Shown here: in pieces, positions 31,747 through 37,938 of the stretch | How the letters are laid out: every line of letters begins with the position of its first letter | How positions within the stretch are numbered: the stretch's first letter is position 1 | Source of the DNA: a virus | Direction: 5' to 3' (one strand) | Length of the DNA stretch: 39,806 nt | IMG/VR virus record: IMGVR_UViG_3300036791_000724 | Location: 1-39,806 of that record | Translations under genes and position numbers: made by a program | The notes under the pieces: generated by a model | Seen by the model: the letters and a program-made list of their open reading frames with translations, nothing else | What the model was told of the DNA's origin: nothing | Database searches by the model: none

Positions 31747-32505
31747 TCACGAGATAACGGGCGAGTCGCCGAATTTGCCGCTGAGCCACGCGGCGATGGC
31801 CTTGACCGCGGCGAGCCGCCATCGCCCGCCGTCGCCCTCGAATAGCGCGAGCTCCGCGCCGTCCTCGTTGCCATGCGCCCTGAAAAGGAATTCGGAGACG
31901 ACTTGGTCGATTTCCGCAAACGTGCGATAGGGCGCGAGGTTCACGCGACCGCGGAGCGTTTCTTCGCTTTTGAGCGTGACGCCCGCTTTCATTTGCACGG
32001 TTTGAGAGATGCCGTCGTCGGTGTCGGTGCGCTCGCGACCCGCGGAAATCGCGCTCGCGATTTTGAGGATGTAGTCGAGGTCCTTCGCCATCGAGCCGTC
32101 GTCGTTTTCGATTTTGACGCGCTGGAAACTAGTGTGCGCGAGGATGATGAAAGCCTCGGGATTCATAAACGTCGCATATTTGAATTTGCCGACCTGGGCC
32201 TCGGGATACTCGGCGCGCGCAAAAACCCGCAAGCGCCCGTATTGGTCAAGGTCGGCCTCGGCGAGTTGCACGACGGTCGGCGACAGAACATGCACGAGCA
32301 CCGCGGCCTCGCTGTCTTTCACATCGTCGAAATTTGCGTCCCACAAATCGACGAGCCCTTGCAACGTGCTCACGGCGAGCGGTTTTTTCTCCGGCGGCGC
32401 GAGCAGGTGCAAGGGCTTGCTTGTGTAGCTAATCGACTCGGTCGGCGTGAATTCCTTGACCTCGCCGAGCGATACGATTTTGTCGATGGTTTCAGGTGTA
32501 AGCAT
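31747..32505 (-). CDS. DUF2303 family protein (YfdQ-like)
   Basis: A 252-residue protein from ATG at 32505, preceded by GAGG and the genome's AAAGGAAAAAA site. It has the DUF2303 signatures: SKPLHLLAPPEKKPLAVSTL, AYPEAQ-like AEYPEAQVGKFKYATFMNPE, a VNLAPYRTFAEIDQVVSEFL segment and the terminal ALFEGDGGRWRLAAVKAIAA. Members are common in early regions of phages of many hosts. The molecular function is unknown; the genomic company of recombination and replication genes suggests DNA metabolism. Confidence 0.75.
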   Translation of the reverse strand: MLTPETIDKIVSLGEVKEFTPTESISYTSKPLHLLAPPEKKPLAVSTLQGLVDLWDANFDDVKDSEAAVLVHVLSPTVVQLAEADLDQYGRLRVFARAEYPEAQVGKFKYATFMNPEAFIILAHTSFQRVKIENDDGSMAKDLDYILKIASAISAGRERTDTDDGISQTVQMKAGVTLKSEETLRGRVNLAPYRTFAEIDQVVSEFLFRAHGNEDGAELALFEGDGGRWRLAAVKAIAAWLSGKFGDSPVIS

Positions 32506-32541
32506 TTTTGGCCTCTTTTTTCCTTTCCGCGCCGTAGCGCG

Positions 32542-32901
32542 TCACATCACATCTTTTTTTTTGTCGTTTGCCGCGGCGCTCTTGCCGTCCGTCGCTTCAA
32601 ACAAGCGGGATTGTTTGGGGTCGTGCGGAATCGCGATGAAATTCGTGCCTTTGCGCGATAGGAACATCATTCCGTTCGCCGCGTTGACGGGCGCTTGCTT
32701 GGATTTGCACGCGAAAATTATTTTGGCGCCGCTGCGGTCGTCGAACGGTTCGAAGGTAAATTCAAAAGTGATTTTGCGTTTTGCTTCGGCGTCGGTGTTT
32801 ACGTCGGCGATATTTTCCAGCACATAGGCGAGCTCGCGCTGGAAAACCTCTTCGACGGCACCGTTACAAATATTGTCGAGCGTGATTTGTTCCGGTTCCA
32901 T
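32542..32901 (-). CDS. Conserved phage protein (often labelled replication-terminator-like)
   Basis: A 119-residue protein from ATG at 32901 with TGAAAGGAAAAA directly before it. The pattern NGAVEEVFQRELAYVLENIA, then DVNTDAEAKRKITFEFTFEP is a well conserved phage family found just upstream of DUF2303 genes. Some databases label it a replication terminator protein, without evidence known to me. It is beta-rich with a polar, Lys-rich end. Confidence 0.6.
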   Translation of the reverse strand: MEPEQITLDNICNGAVEEVFQRELAYVLENIADVNTDAEAKRKITFEFTFEPFDDRSGAKIIFACKSKQAPVNAANGMMFLSRKGTNFIAIPHDPKQSRLFEATDGKSAAANDKKKDVM

Positions 32902-32910
32902 TTTTTCCTT

Positions 32911-33049
32911 TCATTGCGGGATTTGCGGCGCGCCGGGTTTGTCTTTGCTCGGCGGCGTGGGTTTGTATTTGTCGCCGACTTTGGTCGGGTCGGCGGGCTT
33001 GTTGCCCGCGGTCGGCGGCGGCGATGGCGGTGTCGACGGCGTCGACGGG
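32911..33049 (-). other. Pro-rich open extension in +1 frame after the Fn3 gene
   Basis: Immediately after the Fn3 stop, the +1 frame reads NPSTPSTPPSPPPTAGNK, then ADPTKVGDKYKPTPPSKDKP and ends GAPQIPQ-stop. The stop is followed at once by the ribosome binding site of the next gene, the arrangement seen at real gene ends here. The frame has no start codon of its own. It is either a programmed +1 frameshift product, the remnant of a recent frameshift, or a one-base assembly error. Confidence 0.5.
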
Positions 33050-33574
33050 TTAAATAACCGTTGCGGAAAATCCTGTTGGCGGTAGTGGTTTAGTAGGTAC
33101 GGGAAGATTCACCAAAACGGAAAGAATCGTCGAGGGGTCGCTCTCGACTCCGCTTGGGCCGACCGCTGTCACGAAATAACACCGCGTCACACCGTTCGGA
33201 ATTCCGGGGCCGTCGGTGAACGTGAGCACCGTGAGGCCCGTGGAAATCACGAAAAATTGCGAGACCGGAGTCGCCGCGCAATTCGGCGGTTCGGGGTTGC
33301 CGGGTTGCCCGCCGAATTTGTAAACGTTGTAGGTGAGCGGGCTCGGTTGCGCGGGCGGAACCGTTTCCGGCGGAATCGGCGCGGGCGGTTGCGGCGCAAC
33401 CCAAACGAGCTTGACCGAGTGCGTCGTGCCCGTTGAGTCGGTCGGTTTGGGTTGCTCGGGTCGTTTCAATCCTTTGTACTGCTCGTTTTCTTTCGCTTCT
33501 CTTTCTTTTTTTTCTTGCGCCGCGAGTGGCAGCGCAAACACCGCAATCGCAAAAAGCAAATACAGTTTTCTCAT
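33050..33574 (-). CDS. Secreted fibronectin type III-like protein
   Basis: A 174-residue protein from ATG at 33574 with AAAGGAAAAA upstream. A classical signal peptide (MRKLYLLFAIAVFALPLAAQ) has a likely cleavage site after LAA. A charged segment follows, then a single Fn3-type domain (THSVKLVWVAPQPPAP, LTYNVYKFGG, GVTRCYFVTAVGPSGVESDP). It would be exported by the lysogen or infected cell, so it may be a moron acting at the cell surface. After the TAA at 33050 a +1 shift opens a Pro-rich tail ending at 32911; see findings. The style is common in Acidobacteriota. Confidence 0.7.
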   Translation of the reverse strand: MRKLYLLFAIAVFALPLAAQEKKEREAKENEQYKGLKRPEQPKPTDSTGTTHSVKLVWVAPQPPAPIPPETVPPAQPSPLTYNVYKFGGQPGNPEPPNCAATPVSQFFVISTGLTVLTFTDGPGIPNGVTRCYFVTAVGPSGVESDPSTILSVLVNLPVPTKPLPPTGFSATVI

Positions 33575-33613
33575 TCTCGTTTTTCCTTTCGGTTTTTTGG
33601 TGGGCCGGAAAAT

Positions 33614-33805
33614 CTATCGCTCCTCTTCGGGGATGTGGTCGCTTACCTGAGTTATTTTTTCGAGCAAACTGTGTTCGACGAGCTCGTATACCGCGACCTC
33701 GGTCGGGCCGTCGCCCTCGACCGCGTCGGCGTTTGTCGAGAATGCTTCGAGGCACTCGGTATCCTCGTCACACATCCGCACGTAGATTTTTTTCGGGAAT
33801 TCCAT
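33614..33805 (-). CDS. Small acidic protein, unknown
   Basis: A 63-residue protein. ATG 33805 is chosen because AAAGGAAAAA lies upstream. It reads MEFPKKIYVRMCDEDTECLE, then GDGPTEVAVYELVEHSLLEK. The DGPT-VAVYELV string recurs in small phage proteins of unknown function. It overlaps the upstream regulator gene by 38 bases in another frame. Confidence 0.6.
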   Translation of the reverse strand: MEFPKKIYVRMCDEDTECLEAFSTNADAVEGDGPTEVAVYELVEHSLLEKITQVSDHIPEEER

Positions 33806-34082
33806 CGTCGTTTTTCCTTTCGGGTTGTTTCCGCCGGGCGAGCGGGATGCGCACGCGCGGTCGAAAATTTTGGTAGATGTCCTCAAGCGAGATTCGAAAA
33901 CCGGAATCCCGCGCGAGCTCGCGAATCTCGAAAGCCGTCGAGGGTGACGGTGCCGCGACGCCGCGGAGCCAGTGGTAGACCGCTTGCGGGCTCACATCGA
34001 GTTGCTCGGCGAGCGTGGCCGTGCCTATTTGGTCGACAAACCGCCCGAGCTTCGATTTCCAGCGTTCGTCAATCGCGCGCAT
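33768..34082 (-). CDS. Cro/CI-like helix-turn-helix regulator
   Basis: A 104-residue protein from ATG at 34082 with AAGGGGAA upstream, overlapping the previous gene by 14 bases. Residues about 20-70 (IGTATLAEQLDVSPQAVYHW, then LRGVAAPSPSTAFEIRELAR) are a lambda-repressor-type helix-turn-helix with a clear recognition helix. The C-terminus is Arg/Lys rich and has no dimerisation or autocleavage domain. It fits a Cro-like or early-gene regulator. Confidence 0.65.
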   Translation of the reverse strand: MRAIDERWKSKLGRFVDQIGTATLAEQLDVSPQAVYHWLRGVAAPSPSTAFEIRELARDSGFRISLEDIYQNFRPRVRIPLARRKQPERKNDDGIPEKNLRADV

Positions 34083-34413
34083 GGGTTTCCCCTTGTTTGG
34101 TTTTTTCGTCGCTCTGCGAGGCTGCAAATTGATTTGTCGGGGTTTCAGGCGAGCGCGGCCAAACGGTCGCGCCATGCCGGGCCGCCCATTCGCGACCGTG
34201 CCGCTCGCAATAGGTTCGCCGCGCGCGCGTAACCCGCCGGGTGAGCTTGCTCGATTCGTAGGTGTAGGTCGCCGCGTAGATGATGGGCTCGCGGCAAGGT
34301 TTCTTGGGAGACGACGACGAGCAGGCGACATATCCGCGCGCTCGAAGATGCTCGTAGTGTTTGAGGTCGTTTTCGCTGAGGGGAATTAGTTCGAAATCCG
34401 TCGCCGTTGACAC
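34069..34413 (-). CDS. Unknown early protein beside attP
   Basis: A 114-residue protein from a GTG at 34413 without a clear ribosome site. It begins MSTATDFELIPLSENDLKHY and has cysteines in VACSSSSPKKPCREP and TYCERHGREW. The C-terminus is polar. No family recognised. It is the first gene downstream of the attP-like region in the leftward direction. Confidence 0.5.
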   Translation of the reverse strand: MSTATDFELIPLSENDLKHYEHLRARGYVACSSSSPKKPCREPIIYAATYTYESSKLTRRVTRARRTYCERHGREWAARHGATVWPRSPETPTNQFAASQSDEKTKQGETHARD

Positions 34414-34452
34414 CGTTGCACGCTCAATTCCGCGGCGGTGTTAGCGCCCCGC

Positions 34453-34641
34453 GTGTAACCGCGTGTAACTAGCACCGTTGCTTTGAGCGTTATGGCTGCA
34501 ATTGCGAGAATGTAGAATCTATAACTTACGTGCTTTCAATACCTGCACTGAGTTCGAATCCCACCCTCTCCGCCAACCATAACGCCCTTTCTTTTCTACA
34601 ACCTAAAAAAATCGCGCGCGCGCCGTGTAACTTGGCGTAAC
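34453..34641. other. attP region: tRNA-Ser 3' end core with flanking repeats
   Basis: The core 34552-34575 on the plus strand is the T-loop to CCA end of a bacterial tRNA-Ser gene (GTTCGAATCCCACC, then CTCTCCGCCA). No matching 5' half (GGAGAGG) exists upstream, so it is not a tRNA gene. Around it lie GTGTAAC at 34453-34459, 34463-34469 and 34625-34631, and GCGTAAC at 34635-34641, arranged like integrase arm sites. A 9-base inverted repeat GCGTTATGG / CCATAACGC at 34487-34495 and 34577-34585 brackets the core. Tyrosine integrases commonly use tRNA 3' ends as attachment cores. The site is 1.1 kb from the integrase gene. Confidence 0.75.
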
Positions 34642-34823
34642 TGGCCCCAAAAGGAAAGCGAAACCGTCCTCGGCTTGAGCCAGTAGCCGCCGCCGGGTCT
34701 CTTCGCGTCCGCGATTGCCCTGTCGATTCGCGCGCCCATGTCGAAACATTCGTGGTCGTGATACTCGTCGAGCGAAAAACAAACCCGGTGACAGCGCGGG
34801 CAAACTCTTTCGCGGTAGGTCAT
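34596..34823 (-). CDS. Small zinc-binding-type protein, module copy B
   Basis: A 75-residue protein from ATG at 34823, overlapping the previous stop (ATGA). The N-terminus MTYRERVCPRCHRVCFSLDE followed by YHDHEC supplies Cys8, Cys11, Cys15, His22, His24 and Cys26, a likely zinc site. The C-terminus is basic. It is the second gene of a two-gene unit that resembles the unit just upstream. Its 3' end holds two of the arm-type repeats of the attP region. Confidence 0.55.
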   Translation of the reverse strand: MTYRERVCPRCHRVCFSLDEYHDHECFDMGARIDRAIADAKRPGGGYWLKPRTVSLSFWGQLRQVTRRARDFFRL

Positions 34824-35035
34824 ACGGCCTCGACGCGGACGCGCTTGCGCTCGCAGAAATCGACGTAGCCGCCGCGACGGTACTTCGCCGCCAAAAGTTC
34901 CCAATAGCCGCCGAGCTCGCCCTCAAACGCGAGGTACAGGCGTTGCCCGTCACGCGACGCGCGGAGCACCTTGCCGACGACCGTTTGGCCTTTGAAAGAG
35001 ATTTTCACCGCTTGCCCTTTGCGAAAAATCTGCAT
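34820..35035 (-). CDS. Small beta-barrel-like protein, module copy B
   Basis: A 71-residue protein from ATG at 35035, with GAGG 11 bases upstream. It reads MQIFRKGQAVKISFKGQTVV, then YLAFEGELGGYWELL and ends DFCERKRVRVEAV. It is clearly homologous to the product of 35232-35453 (shared IF-KG--VK, G-TV, AS--G--L-L-F, GGY, VD--E, VR-EA). The pattern of short strands suggests an SH3-like barrel. Function unknown. Confidence 0.65.
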   Translation of the reverse strand: MQIFRKGQAVKISFKGQTVVGKVLRASRDGQRLYLAFEGELGGYWELLAAKYRRGGYVDFCERKRVRVEAV

Positions 35036-35037
35036 AG

Positions 35038-35235
35038 CTAAAAAAACCTCGGTTGCTTCTGGTCGGCGGCGATTCTTTCGCGCCGCTTCGCTTGTGACTT
35101 TGTGAGCATCTGAACCGTGTGCTCTAAACAATGCGCGAGCCGACCGCCGGAAACGGCGTGCCGGGTGATTCGCCTACATTTGCGGCAAAACTCTGTTGTT
35201 TCCGTAGTCGCCTTGGTGTAGTGCTCGTGTCTCAT
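35038..35235 (-). CDS. Small zinc-binding-type protein, module copy A
   Basis: A 65-residue protein from ATG at 35235, overlapping the previous stop (ATGA). TTEFCRKCRRITRHAVSGGR followed by LAHCLEH gives a Cys-x2-Cys ... His ... Cys ... His pattern of a small zinc finger; similar short proteins occur in many phages. The tail is basic (KSQAKRRERIAADQKQ). It pairs with the barrel-like gene upstream. Confidence 0.6.
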   Translation of the reverse strand: MRHEHYTKATTETTEFCRKCRRITRHAVSGGRLAHCLEHTVQMLTKSQAKRRERIAADQKQPRFF

Positions 35236-35453
35236 GCGGCCTCGATTCGCACGGGCCTTTGCTCGAATAGGTCGACGAATCCGAGCTCGTCGTTTGCGCA
35301 CATCACGGGCATCATGCCGGGATAACCGCCGACCATCGCATCGAATTGCAGCATGAGCGACCGCCCGTTGCCCGACGCGAGCATCACGACGGCCCTCACC
35401 GTGCGCCCGCCGAGCGTGACCTTGACAAATTCGCCTTTCAAAAAAATCCGCAT
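35232..35453 (-). CDS. Small beta-barrel-like protein, module copy A
   Basis: A 73-residue protein from ATG at 35453 with GAGGCG upstream; an in-frame upstream ATG at 35519 would put the terminator hairpin inside the gene. It reads MRIFLKGEFVKVTLGGRTVR, then SLMLQFDAMVGGYPGM and ends DLFEQRPVRIEAA. It is a paralogue of the product of 34820-35035. It is the first gene after the integrase terminator. Confidence 0.65.
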   Translation of the reverse strand: MRIFLKGEFVKVTLGGRTVRAVVMLASGNGRSLMLQFDAMVGGYPGMMPVMCANDELGFVDLFEQRPVRIEAA

Positions 35454-35481
35454 CGGTCGCCTCGTTCCAAAATGGAAAATA

Positions 35482-35502
35482 GGCGGGCAAACTTCGCCCG
35501 CC
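35482..35502 (-). terminator. Terminator after the integrase gene
   Basis: On the minus strand a perfect 7-bp stem GGCGGGC / GCCCGCC with a 7-base loop is followed by TATTTTCCATTTT. It would end integrase transcripts before the duplicated small-gene module. The 223-base gap 35454-35676 also contains a 13-base inverted repeat GCGGCCTCGGTCG (about 35572 and 35649) of unknown role and no convincing gene. Confidence 0.6.
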
Positions 35503-35676
35503 CATTCGCTCCTCTTCACCGCCCAAAATGTCGGTGCCCGCGCCCCGGCGGCCCGGCACGTCGAGCGTTTGCGGCCTCGGTCGTGGTAGGCATCCGCTCG
35601 GACGCGCCCCGCGTGCCCTCGCGTGACGCGCCGCTCGACGGTTTAATCCTCGACCGAGGCCGCAATTTTTTGCCCA

Positions 35677-36888
35677 CTAGTTAACTCCCTTGCCCGAATG
35701 CCGCCGCGTGTCGCGCGGAGCGTCGAGCATCGCGAGCACGGGGTCGTTGCGCCAAGTGTCGCGCACCGCCTCGTCGATTCGTTTTTGTTTGGCTTCGCTG
35801 TGCCCGCTGTAATGCTTCTGCACGACGGCGAGCGTGTCGCCGAGCGCGTCGGCGACATCTTGCAACGTTTTGCCGGGTTGCTCAAGCAACGAAATCGCGA
35901 ACGTATGCCGAAAGCGGTGCGCATGGCCGCCGACGATGCCCGCGCGTTTGAATAGGCCGGACAAGTACGCTTGATAGTCGCCGACCCGCGAGGTCAAAAG
36001 TTTGGTGCCGCGCCAGAAAAAATACTCTTCGCTTTCGCGTGGGATTTTGGCGAGGGCGTCGGTCACGACCTGGGGCAATTGCACCGATACCGCGCTCTTA
36101 TTTTTGCCGCAGGTTAGAAAGACGCGCCCGTTTTGAATCGCGGCCACAGGGCAACCGACCGCGTCCGAAATCCGCAGGCCCGAATACCGCAGAAACAAAA
36201 CGAGCGCCTGAGTGCGGAGCGCGTTTGCCTTTCTGTCGGGTTGCGCGGCGCGCACGATGTCTTTCGCCGCTTGCTCTAAAATTTGAAATTGCTCGCGGGG
36301 CTCAAAGCCTTTTTTCTTGGCCGTGGGCACAGGCCGCAAAGTGATTTTGCTCGTCGGGTCTTTGGCAATCCAGTCGCGATTGAGGGCGAATTTGAAAAAT
36401 TGCCGCAGGTTTTCGGTTTTCTTGTTGGCCGCGAGATGACTGTCGCGAATGATGCGGCCCTCGCGACCGCGGCGCGTATCCTCGCGGTCGTTCGAAAACC
36501 ATGTGCGAAAGTCGGCGACCAAATCCGGGTCGACTTGGTCGACATAGGTCGCACGACGGCGCGCGGCAAACGCGAGGAATTGCTTGTGCAAGGTTTTTTG
36601 TTTGCGCACGCGCTCTTTGCTGCGGTGCTTGGCGTCGGGGTCGGCGAAGAATGCGGCGCTCGCATCGGCGAGGGTGATTTGCTTGAGCGGTCGCGCGGCC
36701 ACGATTGCGCCGCCCGAGGCGAGCTCGGCGATTTGCATGAGCGCGACGTTCCAATCGGTCGTGCGCAAGTTGCGCGGATTTTTGAGCGGCGAGCCGTCGG
36801 CCCAAATCGGGCAATCGCATTTCCAATGCTTCGATTTGAGCGGGCGAAATTCGCACGCGCGGACATGCCGACGATAGGGGTTTATCAC
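35677..36888 (-). CDS. int: Tyrosine integrase
   Basis: A 403-residue protein from a GTG at 36888 with AGGGGG upstream. A Cys-rich N-terminus (ACEFRPLKSKHWKCDCPIW) precedes an arm/core-binding region. The catalytic residues are Arg239 (RYSGLRISD), Lys264 (CGKNKS), His324 and Arg327 (HAHRFRHTF) and Tyr360 (VVQKHYSGHSE). The usual His/Trp just before the Tyr motif is Asp351 (ALGDTLAVVQ), a variation known in related integrases. It should recombine the attP-like site at 34552-34575 with a host tRNA-Ser gene. It is encoded with the small helix-turn-helix gene 10 bases upstream. Confidence 0.93.
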   Translation of the reverse strand: MINPYRRHVRACEFRPLKSKHWKCDCPIWADGSPLKNPRNLRTTDWNVALMQIAELASGGAIVAARPLKQITLADASAAFFADPDAKHRSKERVRKQKTLHKQFLAFAARRRATYVDQVDPDLVADFRTWFSNDREDTRRGREGRIIRDSHLAANKKTENLRQFFKFALNRDWIAKDPTSKITLRPVPTAKKKGFEPREQFQILEQAAKDIVRAAQPDRKANALRTQALVLFLRYSGLRISDAVGCPVAAIQNGRVFLTCGKNKSAVSVQLPQVVTDALAKIPRESEEYFFWRGTKLLTSRVGDYQAYLSGLFKRAGIVGGHAHRFRHTFAISLLEQPGKTLQDVADALGDTLAVVQKHYSGHSEAKQKRIDEAVRDTWRNDPVLAMLDAPRDTRRHSGKGVN

Positions 36889-36898
36889 TGCACACCCC

Positions 36899-37138
36899 CT
36901 AGTTGTTGCGCCGCTTCAATTTTTCGATAACTCGCAAGATGGCCGCCTCGGGGATGAGCAACGTGCGCTTGCTGCGTTTGCCGCGGCGCGCTGAGGTCAA
37001 AACGACGACGCCGTCCTCGTACTCGAATAGCTCGATTACTTTGGTGCGCGACAGGCTGAGCCGTTGCGCGACTTCTACGACGCGATACATCTGCGGAACC
37101 GCCGACATTTTCTCGTCGTGCTCGTGCTCGGTAATCAT
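36899..37138 (-). CDS. Excisionase-like helix-turn-helix protein
   Basis: A 79-residue protein from ATG at 37138. Residues about 17-65 (MYRVVEVAQRLSLSRTKVIE, then LLIPEAAILRVIEKLKRR) are a MerR/excisionase-type winged helix. It sits directly upstream of int and shares the promoter at 37202-37230. It could be the recombination directionality factor or a regulator of int. Confidence 0.7.
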   Translation of the reverse strand: MITEHEHDEKMSAVPQMYRVVEVAQRLSLSRTKVIELFEYEDGVVVLTSARRGKRSKRTLLIPEAAILRVIEKLKRRNN

Positions 37139-37570
37139 AATGCTCGCCTTGCTTCGTCATTTTGCGCCCGTATCCTTTCGAGTGATTTGCCTACTCAAAA
37201 GAGTATAAACCAAGCGCCTTGGTATGTACAGACCGCGAGTGCGCGGTAAGTACATGCCGCCGACGACCGTGCCTAAACTTTCGCGAGGGAAAAACAAGGG
37301 CCCCAGAGTGGGAGAAGAGTAGTTGGCCCGTGTCCCGCGGAATTGCTCGATTGCATTAATTATCGCAATTCCGTTTGAGACCATAGTCGCACTAAAACGC
37401 GCTGTCAAGATGCAAGCGCGAGGGTGCGCCGGGATACAATTGTGGAAATCCTGTAACGATTTAATACGATTGACAGAGGGTGACGTGCAAATCGCCAATG
37501 TTTACGCGGCAATGGCGAGTACTAGCAGCGCCCACACTTTTCAACAGTGTTTTCAAAAATTGGTTAAAAT
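37139..37570. other. Noncoding control region upstream of the integrase unit
   Basis: This 432-base gap separates the end of the late genes from the integration module. Besides the promoter at 37202-37230 it holds an imperfect 13-base inverted repeat (TGTACAGACCGCG..., 37225-37255), a second good minus-strand promoter match TTGACA-N17-TATGGT at about 37410-37382, and an inverted TCGCCA/TGGCGA pair near 37490-37517. No coding frame looks real. It probably carries the main control elements for lysogeny and the late-operon end. Confidence 0.5.
37202..37230 (-). promoter_or_regulatory. Promoter/operator of the integrase unit
   Basis: On the minus strand TGTACA (37230-37225) and TATACT (37207-37202) are 17 bases apart. 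The spacer contains a perfect palindrome ACCAAG-CGC-CTTGGT (37209-37223) and ends TTGGTTTATACT, identical over 12 bases to the leftward promoter at 23420. A repressor bound here would block int expression. Confidence 0.6.
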
Positions 37571-37720
37571 TTACTCGCTTTTGACATTTTTTTCTGATTC
37601 GGGTTTTCTGGTATGCCGCTGCACCCACTCGACGGAAAGCGTGATGAGCGCCCCGGTTATCATCCCGAGCAGAAAATCAAAAAGCGCGCCGTGTAACGGC
37701 CAAGACTGGGTATCAAACAT
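37571..37720 (-). CDS. Single-span small membrane protein
   Basis: A 49-residue protein from ATG at 37720 with GAGG upstream; the TGA of the previous gene lies eight bases before. One hydrophobic segment (ALFDFLLGMITGALITLSVEW) is followed by a basic then charged tail (QRHTRKPESEKNVKSE). Pairing with a two-span membrane gene just upstream suggests a lysis or membrane-disruption role, which is unproven. Confidence 0.55.
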   Translation of the reverse strand: MFDTQSWPLHGALFDFLLGMITGALITLSVEWVQRHTRKPESEKNVKSE

Positions 37721-37728
37721 TTGTCGCC

Positions 37729-37923
37729 TCAGTGTGGCCCGATGCGAATGTTTGCGAGATTGGTCCACCCGAGCGTGATGAGCAGGAGCCAGAGAATCAG
37801 CATCACGACGACGAAACCATTTAGGATAGCTTTCACTTTTTCATCCATCGGCAAGAAACGATTCGCGAAGTAGAGCAACACGCCGACAACGATGATGACC
37901 AAAACGACTTGGATAATTGGCAT
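37729..37923 (-). CDS. Two-span small membrane protein (Thivi_2564-like), possible holin
   Basis: A 64-residue protein from ATG at 37923 with GAAAGGAAAAA directly upstream, right after the stop of the receptor-binding-type gene. It has two hydrophobic helices (IIQVVLVIIVVGVLLYFANR and LNGFVVVMLILWLLLITLGW) joined by a short polar turn (LPMDEKVKA). It resembles the short Thivi_2564-type membrane proteins. As the first gene after the tail block it is the best-placed holin candidate. Confidence 0.6.
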   Translation of the reverse strand: MPIIQVVLVIIVVGVLLYFANRFLPMDEKVKAILNGFVVVMLILWLLLITLGWTNLANIRIGPH

Positions 37924-37938
37924 CGGTTTTTTCCTTTC

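Noticed and set aside
34441-34575. Complete tRNA-Ser gene
   Set aside because: Only the T-loop and acceptor 3' part is present; there is no 5' acceptor strand, D-arm or anticodon arm, so it is an attachment core, not a tRNA.
35520-35676. Small gene between integrase and the module
   Set aside because: Frames here are Arg/Pro/Gly-rich and would read through the terminator hairpin; the gap holds only inverted repeats.
37157-37498. 113-codon minus-strand frame in the control region
   Set aside because: It runs through the promoter, palindromes and the start of the excisionase-like gene, and its sequence has no protein-like pattern.
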